Shown here: piece after piece, positions 31,050 through 38,616 of the stretch
Layout of the letters: the number at the start of each line of letters is the position of its first letter
How positions within the stretch are numbered: the first letter of the stretch is position 1
Assembly: GCA_023954495.1 (NCBI GenBank)
Contig: JAMLIA010000026.1
Location: 1-42,119 of the forward strand
Direction: 5' to 3'
From: Thermomicrobiales bacterium
Lineage (GTDB): Bacteria > Chloroflexota > Chloroflexia > Thermomicrobiales > CFX8
DNA: 42,119 bases
Translations under genes and position numbers: made by a program
The notes under the pieces: model-generated
The model's database searches: none
Seen by the model: only the letters and a program-made list of their open reading frames with translations
Told to the model about the DNA's origin: nothing

Positions 31050-31175
31050 TTAGGTATTGTGCGGTGCGCGACATCGTGTGATGATAACCAGCGCCCTCGC
31101 CGCACCGAACAGCACGAGCGCCAGCGGCACGTAAAACAGGACAAACATCGCCGCGATGATCCAGAAGCTATCCAT
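31050..31175 (-). CDS. Very small membrane protein (41 residues), hypothetical
   Basis: The ATG at 31175 opens a frame of 41 codons ending in TAA at 31050. The product starts MDSFWIIAAMFVLFYVPLAL and continues LVLFGAARALVIITRC: one strong hydrophobic helix and a basic tail, as in small membrane proteins. GAGGAG lies 11 bases before the ATG, slightly far. It follows the DinB-like gene after 48 bases on the same strand. No family is recognised. Confidence 0.45.
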   Translation of the reverse strand: MDSFWIIAAMFVLFYVPLALVLFGAARALVIITRCRAPHNT

Positions 31176-31223
31176 GCAGTATCACGCTCCTCACCCGCCG
31201 CAGATGCTAGCGCATCGTGCAAG

Positions 31224-31755
31224 CTAGCGTTGGTACGGCTCTCCAACCAGCGCCGCGCCGAACGCGCCCGGATAACTGCCCGCCTCGTAGCCCATCAGCT
31301 CACGCTTGGCGACGATCTCGCCGAGATGGAAGACGTGGTGAATCGCGCACTGCACGATCGCCACGCGCAGATTGATGCCGCCGGCGCGGAACGGCGCGTA
31401 GCTGCCGTCGTACGGCAGGGTCAGATCGAGATCCGCCTCGCTGATACCCAGCAGGAACGGACGCAGGCGCTCGCGCACGCCGACGACCGCATCGCGAACC
31501 GTCGGCCAGTCATCGACCACGCCATCGCCGCCGATGCCGAAGCGCGGCGTGCTCAGCAGCGGGTCAAGTTCCATGTGCTGAGCGCTTGTTGATCCACGAG
31601 TCGATCTGAAACGTGACATGGCCAATCGTCCAGGCAAAGCAGCTACCGCCATCGAGCTGCCGCAGCATGTCCTCCGGCGCAACGTCGGCAATCGCCGCAT
31701 CCAGATCGTCCCAGGCGGTCAGCAGCAGAATGGCCGGCATCGTCGGTAGCTGCAA
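31224..31755 (-). pseudogene. DinB-like (DUF664-type) four-helix protein gene, frameshifted
   Basis: Two frames together give one DinB-fold protein of about 176 residues. The first (TTG 31755 to 31564) has LLLTAWDDLDAAIADV and FAWTIGHVTFQIDSWINKR. The second (ending at 31224) has PRFGIGGDGVVDDWPTVRDAVV and QCAIHHVFHLGEIVAKREL, with the His residues that bind metal in this family. The frame changes between about 31565 and 31590; removing one base joins the two. The total length is one base more than a multiple of three, as expected for a single insertion. TTG 31755 is supported by AAAGGAGA 5 bases upstream. DinB-like proteins include thiol-S-transferases and stress-induced proteins. It is either a recent mutation or a sequence error. 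Confidence 0.75.
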
Positions 31756-31813
31756 CGGTGTCTCCTTTGTGGTGCGTTGGCGGCTCGGCGGGTCGGGTGC
31801 CGGTTTGGCGGGT

Positions 31814-31933
31814 CAAACGGGCGTATGCAATACGCCCCTACATTGCAACATGCCCGTAACAACATTCGTGCTGTGCAGAATAACGCATCTGATGCACGCG
31901 GAACCATAGGGGCGTATTGCATACGCCCGTTTG
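31814..31933. repeat. Inverted-repeat element, copy 2 (GGGCGTATTGCATACGCCC family)
   Basis: Arms 31814-31840 and 31907-31933 are perfect 27-base reverse complements around a 66-base interior. The arms share their 19-base core with copy 1 at 24506-24641, but the interiors are unrelated by eye. It lies 58 bases upstream of the DinB-like start, in its probable promoter region. Confidence 0.88.
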
Positions 31934-32052
31934 GCCTCCGACCGAGTTAGCCGCCTGACCTGATCGCGCACACCCGCACAACACACCGCACGGCATCGTG
32001 GTATCCAACCCGTTCGCGCACGCCTACTCCACTCACACGCACTCCACCAGCA

Positions 32053-32395
32053 TCACCCAACAACTGCGAGGAAGTCGCCGGTCGGGCTGCGCTGGATCTG
32101 GCGGATGGTAGTGATTGGTGAGGCGGTCGAGCGGGCCGTAGACGCGGGAAGCGGCGGTCGGGGGTCGTCGTAGCGCACGTCGGCGGTGATGCGGGCGAGG
32201 TCGATGGTGAGCAGGATGTACGGGCGCGGGTCGGCGGTGTAGGAACGCGTTGCTGACGATGAGTACTTCTGTCCTCACCGTGGGTGAGATGCATCAGCCG
32301 TCGGCGTCAAAACGACTCGGGCAGATAGGGCTGATCGGTGGTAACGGGAGAGGAACCACGGTCAGTACTGCCAGGTGATAGGCCAGCTCGGTCAC
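32053..32395 (-). pseudogene. DUF952-family gene broken by many frame changes
   Basis: Reading across frames on the minus strand restores a DUF952 protein of about 114 residues: ELAYHLAVLT, then QPYLPESF, DADG, MHLTHG, TEVLIVSNAFLH, RPYILLTIDLARITADVRYDD, PDRRFPR, RVYGPLDRLT and RSPTGDFLAVVG. DUF952 proteins have the same order (IYH.., G(F/L)xH.(S/T), VxxVAxxF, LLxID, (F/Y)PHxYGPL). GTG 32395 has a perfect AGGAGG 5 bases upstream, so the start is intact. At least seven frame changes are needed within 343 bases, while the sense of each segment is kept. The gene cannot make its protein as it stands. DUF952 has no established function. Confidence 0.65.
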
Positions 32396-32900
32396 GATCG
32401 CCTCCTGAACGCAGACACAAAAGAGACGATCCCAACGAGCCTCTGGCTTCGACGCTATCGCAGTTGTTCGATCTAACCTTCAATCGTCCGGTTTCCTGTT
32501 CGATCGTTGATGATCTCAACTGGCACAGTGGATAAACCGTCTGTGCAACTCGTCCCCGTCTGCGTCGTCGTCACTATCGAGACAAGACCGAAGCCTGAAG
32601 TCATCGATGCGATTCGTCTCGCGGTGGTTCTGAGCGATACGGGCGCGACCGACGAATCAGTCGTCTCCGTTGCGTCGATTCCGATTAACTCATCGGGATC
32701 GTGTACGAACAATAACATCGATGTGCCCACGTGTCAACACCTTGTGCAATCCAATCTCGGAATCACGGCTTTATCAGCGCTCGTCAGTGCTATCCGGGCA
32801 ACGGTGGTGCTAGAATGAGTCCGACGTACGGGGGACGAGTATCCCCCTGTCTCCACGGGTAGACGATACACGGGCGTAATCGACCAGGGAGTTGGACAGA
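32396..32900. other. 505-base region without a supported gene
   Basis: Base composition is clearly less GC-rich here than in the neighbours. An 85-codon frame on the minus strand (32473-32730) and a 103-codon frame on the plus strand (32507-32818) overlap; neither has a ribosome-binding site or known domain. A TTGACA-N17-TATTGT promoter-like pair lies on the minus strand near 32738-32710. The last 90 bases form the leader of the 51-residue protein gene. Confidence 0.5.
32811..32847 (+). promoter_or_regulatory. Candidate -10 box and GC-rich leader hairpin upstream of the 51-residue protein
   Basis: TAGAAT (32811-32816) could serve as -10 box; no clear -35 box is seen. It is followed by a stem GGGGGA (32830-32835) / TCCCCC (32842-32847) with a 6-base loop, about 55 bases before the small gene. 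Confidence 0.3.
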
Positions 32901-33056
32901 ATGCTGACCGAGATGCGGGATCGCCTCAAGGCGCGGGTGGGAATTTACGGCACCGGCTGGAATCCCGAGTCGGTCGTCGGCCTGCTGTTGCCATTCATGT
33001 TCGTCATCATGATCGCAGTCTTCGGCTGGATGGCGATTCATATTCTCCACGGCTAG
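32901..33056 (+). CDS. Small single-helix membrane protein (51 residues)
   Basis: The ATG at 32901 opens 51 codons ending in TAG at 33054-33056. The product begins MLTEMRDRLKARVGIYGTGW (amphipathic, basic) and continues NPESVVGLLLPFMFVIMIAV, a strong transmembrane helix ending near FGWMAIHILHG. AGGGAG (32886-32891) lies 9 bases upstream. Third-position GC and the sharp helix/loop pattern support coding. No family is recognised. The next gene begins 118 bases downstream on the same strand. Confidence 0.6.
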   Translation: MLTEMRDRLKARVGIYGTGWNPESVVGLLLPFMFVIMIAVFGWMAIHILHG

Positions 33057-33174
33057 CCTGCTCCACAGACGTCATCAACCAATAGTTCTTTGACGGGCCG
33101 TTCCCTCGGGGCGGCCCATCATGTTGGCACGACGCAACTACCATGTGCCACGCAGTCAGAATGCAGGAGGTGAG

Positions 33175-34299
33175 ATGCACGATCTGCAACGCGACGACAT
33201 CGCACGCAGGATTGCAGCACGCGCCAGCGTCGCGATCGAGCCGGACGCATCGCCAGAGCTGGCCGGGTCAATCGACCTGACCGCCGCGACCCACGAGGAT
33301 GGCCCGCCTGCGCACGTTCGCGCGGCCGCCATCGACGCGCTCGAACGCGGTGAGACGCACTACACCGACCGCCAGGGCATCCTGCCGCTCCGTGAGGCGC
33401 TGGCCGCCCGGACCGCCGCCGAGGGCTTCCCGGCCGATCCGGGCGGCATCGTCGTCACCAACGGCGGATCGGAAGCGCTCTACATCATCCTGCAGTCACT
33501 CGTGACACCCGGGGATTCAGTATTCGTTGTCGGCGGAACCTCGCCGAACGTCGCCCACATGATCGCGTTCATGGGTGGCGAGATCGTCTGGATCGAAAGC
33601 GGCGCTGATCTCCCGGAGAGCCCGAACGCCAGGCTGCTCCTCGTCAGCGACCCATCGCCGGCGGACGGCACGCTGGCCGCAGATGGCGCGGTCGAACGGC
33701 TGGCAACGCAGGCGCTGGAGCGCGGCATCGAGGTCGTTCTCGATCGCTCGCTGTCCTGGAGCCAGTTCACCCATCTCACGCCGCTCTTCAGCGATCCCGC
33801 CATCACCGAGCAGGTCCTGACCGTCGGTTCGTTCTCGCACGCCTGGGACATGGCCGGATGGCGGGCCGGGTTCTTCACGACGCCAGTCACGCACCGCGCC
33901 AGGATGCAGGGGCTGAAGCTGGCGATGTCGATCTGCACCAGCACCGCATCGCAGTACGCCGCGCTGGCCGCGCTGGAGGGTCCGGATGACTGGCTAATCG
34001 CGCGACGCACGCAGATGGCGGAGCGACGCGATGAGGTTATCGGCCTGCTCAACGACGCCGGTATCCCGACCACGACTCCGTCTGCCTGGCCACCGCTGCT
34101 GCTCGATACGCGACTGATCCAGCCGAACGACGAGCAGGCCGCCGCCATGATCCGGGACGCGTCCGGCGTCATCGTTGAGCCTGCGTCCCACTGGGGCCCC
34201 GCCTATCGTGGGCGGTGTCGTCTACGTCTCGACGTCGGTGTCGAGACGCTTCGCGAGGGGATCGCGCGGTTGGCGGCGTTCCACAATAGCTGCGGCTGA
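33175..34299 (+). CDS. Class I/II aminotransferase homologue lacking the catalytic lysine
   Basis: The 374-residue fold-type I protein has the N-terminal DLTAATHEDGPPAHVRAAAI, the HYTDRQGILPLREALA segment, the TNGGSEALYIILQSLV phosphate loop, and the GWRAGFF region with its Arg. The lysine that binds PLP (usually S-x-S-K) is His222 in GSFSHAWDMAGWR; the codon is CAC. The NPxNPTG motif reads DPSPADGT, losing the Asn that holds the PLP ring oxygen, and the DExY motif reads DRSLSW. Three active-site residues are therefore gone, while the overall fold is kept without stop codons. ATG 33175 has a perfect AGGAGG (33165-33170). It ends 12 bases before an intact paralogue, with which it is surely co-transcribed. 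It may be a partner or regulator of that enzyme. Confidence 0.85.
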   Translation: MHDLQRDDIARRIAARASVAIEPDASPELAGSIDLTAATHEDGPPAHVRAAAIDALERGETHYTDRQGILPLREALAARTAAEGFPADPGGIVVTNGGSEALYIILQSLVTPGDSVFVVGGTSPNVAHMIAFMGGEIVWIESGADLPESPNARLLLVSDPSPADGTLAADGAVERLATQALERGIEVVLDRSLSWSQFTHLTPLFSDPAITEQVLTVGSFSHAWDMAGWRAGFFTTPVTHRARMQGLKLAMSICTSTASQYAALAALEGPDDWLIARRTQMAERRDEVIGLLNDAGIPTTTPSAWPPLLLDTRLIQPNDEQAAAMIRDASGVIVEPASHWGPAYRGRCRLRLDVGVETLREGIARLAAFHNSCG

Positions 34300-34311
34300 C
34301 AGGAGAAGGTT

Positions 34312-35451
34312 GTGTCCGTCAATATCTTCGACCTGATGGAGCTGGCCCGGAGCAGGCCGGCGGCAATCACCCTCGGACTGGGCGACCCGGATCTGCCGAC
34401 GCCGCCGCACATCGTCGCTGCAGCGGCTGAGGCGATCAATTCCGGCAACACCGGTCCGACGCCGCCGACTGGACTGCTGGAGCTGCGCGAAGCCATCGCC
34501 CGCAAGCTGGCGCGCGACAACGGCGTCGAGGTCGATCCGGAGACCGAGGTATTGGTGACGACCGGCGGGCAGGAGGCGCTGTTCCTGCTGGTACAGGCGC
34601 TGATCGAGCCGGGCGACGAGATCATCGTCCCCGACCCGCGCTACACGTCCTACGATGAGGCGATCGGCCTGGCGGGCGGGAAGATGGTGCTCGTTCCGAC
34701 CCATGCCGAGAGCAACTTTGCCCTCGATCCCGACGAAGTTGAGAGGCGCATCACGCCGCGTACCAAGGTGCTGCTCGTCATTTCGCCGAACAACCCGACA
34801 GCCGGCGTCAACCCGCCGGACGTGATGCAGCGGCTGGCCGAGATCGCCACGAAGCACGACCTGATCGTCGTCGCCGACGAGATCTACGAGAAGTTCGTCT
34901 ATGACGACGCCGTCCACGGCAGCATCGCATCGCTGCCGGGCATGCGCAGCCGCACGATCACGCTCAACGGCATGTCTAAGACCTACGCAATGACCGGCTG
35001 GCGGATCGGCTACCTCGCCGCACCGAGCAGCTTCATCCGGGCCGCCGCAGGCCTCAAGGAGATGGTGAACATCCAGGCACCGAGCGTCTCGCAGTGGGCC
35101 TCGGTCGCGGCGTTCAACGGACCGCAGGAGTGCGTCGAGGAGATGCGCCGGACCTACGACGAGCGCCGCAAGATGATGATGGGCGAGCTGGACCGCATGG
35201 GCATCAGCTACGGCCACCCGTACGGCGGCCTCTACATCTGGGCCAACGTCGCCAGCACCGGCCTCAGCGCGACCGAGTTCTCCTACAAGCTGCTCGACGA
35301 AGAGAACGTCCTCGTCTTGCCCGGCGATGGATTCGGCGACGGCTGGAGCGAGTGGATCCGCATGACGATCCTGCAGCCCGAAGCGACCCTCCGCGAGGTG
35401 GCGACACGGATGAGCAAGGTTGTTGAGCGGAATGCGAGCCAGGTGAGCTAA
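34312..35451 (+). CDS. Class I/II PLP aminotransferase (aspartate-aminotransferase fold)
   Basis: The 379-residue enzyme has intact active-site motifs: [26 protein letters not shown] (ring-oxygen Asn), [12 protein letters not shown] (Asp189 and Tyr192) and [18 protein letters not shown], with Schiff-base Lys223 and phosphate-binding Arg231. The C-terminal substrate-carboxylate Arg is probably in EWIRMTIL. Substrate range is open; aspartate, alanine/valine or methionine-type transaminases have this form. GTG 34312 follows GGAGAAGG. Its stop codon overlaps the end of the convergent queC gene by 3 bases. It pairs with the lysine-less homologue directly upstream. Confidence 0.92.
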   Translation: MSVNIFDLMELARSRPAAITLGLGDPDLPTPPHIVAAAAEAINSGNTGPTPPTGLLELREAIARKLARDNGVEVDPETEVLVTTGGQEALFLLVQALIEPGDEIIVPDPRYTSYDEAIGLAGGKMVLVPTHAESNFALDPDEVERRITPRTKVLLVISPNNPTAGVNPPDVMQRLAEIATKHDLIVVADEIYEKFVYDDAVHGSIASLPGMRSRTITLNGMSKTYAMTGWRIGYLAAPSSFIRAAAGLKEMVNIQAPSVSQWASVAAFNGPQECVEEMRRTYDERRKMMMGELDRMGISYGHPYGGLYIWANVASTGLSATEFSYKLLDEENVLVLPGDGFGDGWSEWIRMTILQPEATLREVATRMSKVVERNASQVS

Positions 35452-36142
35452 CGTCCCACCAGCGCCGGATCATCCAGCCCCGCTTCGGCGAAGCCGCGGG
35501 CGCGCAGGAGGCAGGCGTCGCAGGCACCGCAGGGCGTGCCGTCCGGGGCGGGTCGCAGCAGGAGACGGTCAGGCCGTAGTCCACGCCCAGCTCGACGCCG
35601 CGCTGGATGATGCCGGCTTTGGTCAGCTCCATGAGCGGGGTGTGAATCGTCAGGTGCTGTGTGCCCTCGACACCTGCCTTCGTCGCCAGATTGGCCATCG
35701 TCTCGTAGGCGCGGATGTATTCCGGGCGGCAGTCCGGGTAGCCGGAGTAGTCGAGCGCATTGACGCCGATGAAGATGTCGGACGCACCCAGCACCTCCGC
35801 CCAGGCCAGGGCGAAGGAGAGGAAGATCGTGTTGCGGGCCGGGACGTAGGTAATCGGGATGTCGCCGCCGACGCTCTTGGCGTCGCGCCCCTTCGGCACG
35901 TCGATGTCCGCCGTCAGCGCCGAGCCGCCGAACGTGCGCAGGTCGATGTCGGCGATGATGTGCTCGGCGACGCCCTGCGCGTCTGCGACTCGCCGTGCTG
36001 CCGCCAGCTCCGCCTCGTGGCGCTGGCCGTAGCGGAAGGACAGCGCATACGGCACAAAGCCCTCAGCCTTCGCGATCGCCAGGCAGGTCGTCGAATCTAG
36101 CCCGCCGGAGAGCAGCACTACCGCGCGTCGTTCGTCTGTCAT
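35448..36142 (-). CDS. queC: 7-cyano-7-deazaguanine synthase, frameshifted near the C-terminus
   Basis: QueC makes preQ0, the precursor of queuosine, from 7-carboxy-7-deazaguanine and ammonia. The PP-loop ATP motif is [46 protein letters not shown] and [17 protein letters not shown] follow as in the family. After SCCDP the frame is lost near 35545-35552, within a G/C run. Restoring one base gives [19 protein letters not shown], with the zinc cysteines, and a stop at 35448. The total length is one base short of a multiple of three. Uncorrected, the frame reads on to 35264. ATG 36142 has GGGAGA and overlaps the malQ stop (ATGA). Confidence 0.9.
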
Positions 36143-37662
36143 CCGTTCTCCCATGTCCCTTGTCGTCCGTAGAGCACCGTCAGGTCGCGCAGCCACTCGG
36201 CGCGATCGGGATCGAGCGCGTCGGCATCCATCTGCCAGCCCCAGTTGCCGGCGGCTTCGCCCGGCACGTTCATGCGCGCCTCGCTGCCGAGGGCCAGCAC
36301 GTCCTGGAATGGCACGATCGCGAGCTGGGCGGTCGAGCGATAGGCGGCGCGAATCAGATCCCGGGCGATGTCGTCGCCACTGACTGAAAGATAGCGCCGA
36401 ACGTGGTCGCCGGTGCGGTCATCAAGCGTTGCGTACCAGCCGAGCGTCGTGTCGTTGTCGTGCGTGCCGGTGTAGACGACGGTGTCGCGCACGAGATTGT
36501 GCGGCAGATAGAGATTGTCCGCGCCGGAGCCGAAGGCGAACTGCAGCACGCTCATGCCGGGGAAACCGGCGGCGAGGCGCAATGCGTCGACATCCGGCGT
36601 GATGACGCCGAGGTCTTCGGCGACGATCGGCAGCGTACCCTCTGGTGCCAGTGCGGCGCGTACCGCGTCGAACAGCGCGATGCCCGGCCCCGGCTGCCAG
36701 GTGCCACTGATGGCGGTCGGTGCGTCGGCCGGCACCGACCAGTAGGCGGCGAACCCGCGGAAGTGATCGATCCGCGCGATGTCGACGAGCCGGAAGGTGG
36801 CCCGAAAGCGCTCGACCCACCAGCTGAAGCCATCGCTTTGCATCCGCTCCCAGTCGTAGAGCGGATTGCCCCACAGCTGGCCGGTGGCGCTGAAGTAGTC
36901 TGGCGGGACACCGGCAACCTGCGTGCGGTTCCCGCGCGCATCGAGCTGAAACAGGTCGCGGTTGGCCCAGACATCGGCGCTGTCATAGGCGACGAAGATG
37001 GGGATGTCACCGAAGATTTCGACGCCGCGCTCGTTGGCGTACTGCTTCAGGTCGCGCCACTGGCGATCGAAGATGAACTGCGCGAAGTCGTGGGCGGCGA
37101 TGCTGTCGGCCAGACGCGCGCGCGCCTCGGCCAGCGCCAGCGGGTCGCGTAGTCGCAGCGGCTCCGGCCAGTCGATCCACCACGTCTGCTGCTCGTCGTG
37201 CAGCGCCATGAACAGGCTGTAGTCAGCCAGCCAGTGCTCCTGCTCGTGGCGGAATGCTGCCAGCTCGGCGTGGAGTGGCGAGGATGGCGTGGCCGACAAG
37301 CGTTCGGCTGCCAGCCGCAGCGCCGCAGCGCGCGCGTGGCGGGTCGTATCGGCGTCGGGAGATTGCGTCACTTCGGTGAGGTCGCTGGGCTGTAGCAGCC
37401 CGTCGTTGACCAGGCGGTTGAGCGCGACGAGATCGGGATTGCCGGCGAAGGCGGAAAAAGCCGAGTAGGGTGAGTTCCCCACGCCGGTCGGGCCGAGCGG
37501 CAGGATCTGCCAGCGCGTCTGCCCAGCAGCCACGAGCCAGTCGACGAAGCGGTAGGCACTGTCGCCGAGGTCGCCGATCCCGCCCGCGCCCGGCAGGCTG
37601 GTCGGGTGCAGCAGAATACCGGCGTGCCGCAACGGCGGTCGTCGTGCGAAATCGTCAGCCAT
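36139..37662 (-). CDS. malQ: 4-alpha-glucanotransferase (amylomaltase, GH77)
   Basis: A 507-residue cytoplasmic enzyme that transfers maltodextrin chains between glucans. N-terminus [19 protein letters not shown] and [20 protein letters not shown] are hallmark segments. The GH77 catalytic residues are the Asp nucleophile of [10 protein letters not shown], Glu of [15 protein letters not shown] and Asp of [12 protein letters not shown]. Length matches the family. ATG 37662 is preferred, about 10 bases after GGGGAG; the frame opens at 37695. Its last codons overlap the start of queC by 4 bases, so a glycogen enzyme and a tRNA-modification enzyme share one message. No other glycogen genes are in the window. 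Confidence 0.95.
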   Translation of the reverse strand: MADDFARRPPLRHAGILLHPTSLPGAGGIGDLGDSAYRFVDWLVAAGQTRWQILPLGPTGVGNSPYSAFSAFAGNPDLVALNRLVNDGLLQPSDLTEVTQSPDADTTRHARAAALRLAAERLSATPSSPLHAELAAFRHEQEHWLADYSLFMALHDEQQTWWIDWPEPLRLRDPLALAEARARLADSIAAHDFAQFIFDRQWRDLKQYANERGVEIFGDIPIFVAYDSADVWANRDLFQLDARGNRTQVAGVPPDYFSATGQLWGNPLYDWERMQSDGFSWWVERFRATFRLVDIARIDHFRGFAAYWSVPADAPTAISGTWQPGPGIALFDAVRAALAPEGTLPIVAEDLGVITPDVDALRLAAGFPGMSVLQFAFGSGADNLYLPHNLVRDTVVYTGTHDNDTTLGWYATLDDRTGDHVRRYLSVSGDDIARDLIRAAYRSTAQLAIVPFQDVLALGSEARMNVPGEAAGNWGWQMDADALDPDRAEWLRDLTVLYGRQGTWENG

Positions 37663-37846
37663 ATCCGAGCGCTCCCCTCCCCGTGGGCGGATCAACGCGG
37701 CAATTGTGCCGGGTTCGCGGCGTTATCAACAGGCTGCGGCGAACACCGGCGTGGCACGCACCCTGCGCGCCAGCAACAGACGGAGCCGACCATGTGTGAG
37801 GTTCACATTCCGTCAAGTGGGAGGCGAGCGAAAGGATATTCACGAC

Positions 37847-38455
37847 ATGCCAGATCGCAGGAACCGTCTGGATGGCAAGCGGATCGCAGCGCTGTTCACC
37901 GATGGCGTCGAGGAAGTTGAATTCACCGAGCCACGCGACGCGCTGACGAATGCCGGCGCAACCGTGACGATCGTCTCGCTCAAGAGCGGTGACATCAAGG
38001 GCTGGGATCATACCGACTGGGGCACGACGTTCAAGGCCAACAAGACGGTTGATTCCGTCTCGACCGATCAGTTCGATGCGCTGCTCATACCGGGCGGCGT
38101 GATGAACCCGGACAAGCTCCGGATGAATGACGACGCTGTCACGTTCGCGCGTGACTTCTTTGAGCAGCGCAAGCCGGTCGCATCCATCTGTCACGGGCCG
38201 TGGCTGCTCGTGGAAGCCGATGTCGTGCGCGACCGCACGATGACGAGCTATCCGTCGCTGCATACCGACATTGAAAACGCAGGCGGCAAATGGGTCGATC
38301 GCGAGGTGGTTGTCGATCAGGGTCTGGTCACCAGCCGCAACCCGAAGGATCTCCCGGCCTTTATCGGCAAGATGCTTGAGGAATTTGCCGAGGGCCCGCA
38401 CGAGGGTCAGGATCGATCGATTCGTGAAGAGGCGAGCCGCCACGCCGACGATTAG
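37847..38455 (+). CDS. PfpI/DJ-1 superfamily protein (deglycase/protease I type)
   Basis: The 202-residue protein has KRIAALFTDGVEEVEFTEP with the conserved Glu, the FDALLIPGGVMNPDKLR loop, and the nucleophile elbow VASICHGPWLLVEADVV, whose Cys-His pair is the active site of the PfpI group. LHTDIENAGGKWVDREVVVDQGLVTSRNPKDLPAF completes the family pattern. Members have been described as proteases, glyoxalases or protein/DNA deglycases; the true activity is debated. ATG 37847 follows GAAAGGA by 11 bases. It is divergent from malQ and ends before a terminator. Confidence 0.92.
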   Translation: MPDRRNRLDGKRIAALFTDGVEEVEFTEPRDALTNAGATVTIVSLKSGDIKGWDHTDWGTTFKANKTVDSVSTDQFDALLIPGGVMNPDKLRMNDDAVTFARDFFEQRKPVASICHGPWLLVEADVVRDRTMTSYPSLHTDIENAGGKWVDREVVVDQGLVTSRNPKDLPAFIGKMLEEFAEGPHEGQDRSIREEASRHADD

Positions 38456-38493
38456 CCCGCCGCATTTAGTACGTCCATAACCCCACCAAGGAC

Positions 38494-38524
38494 ATCGCCC
38501 TTCCCGCCCATCGGGGAGGGCGAT
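38494..38524 (+). terminator. Intrinsic terminator after the PfpI-family gene
   Basis: Arms ATCGCCCTTCCCG (38494-38506) and CGGGGAGGGCGAT (38512-38524) pair with one G-T wobble around a 5-base loop, followed by TTGCTG. Confidence 0.65.
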
Positions 38525-38616
38525 TTGCTGTCGTGCTACCTTCCGTCTTGTTGTGCCGCGCCGGAGCCGGTATCGTCTCGACGCATGCGGTTCGTGGGAT
38601 GGCGAAGGGAACAGAT

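Noticed and set aside
36403-37152. 249-codon frame opposite malQ
   Set aside because: Antisense shadow of a well-supported GH77 gene, with no recognisable product.
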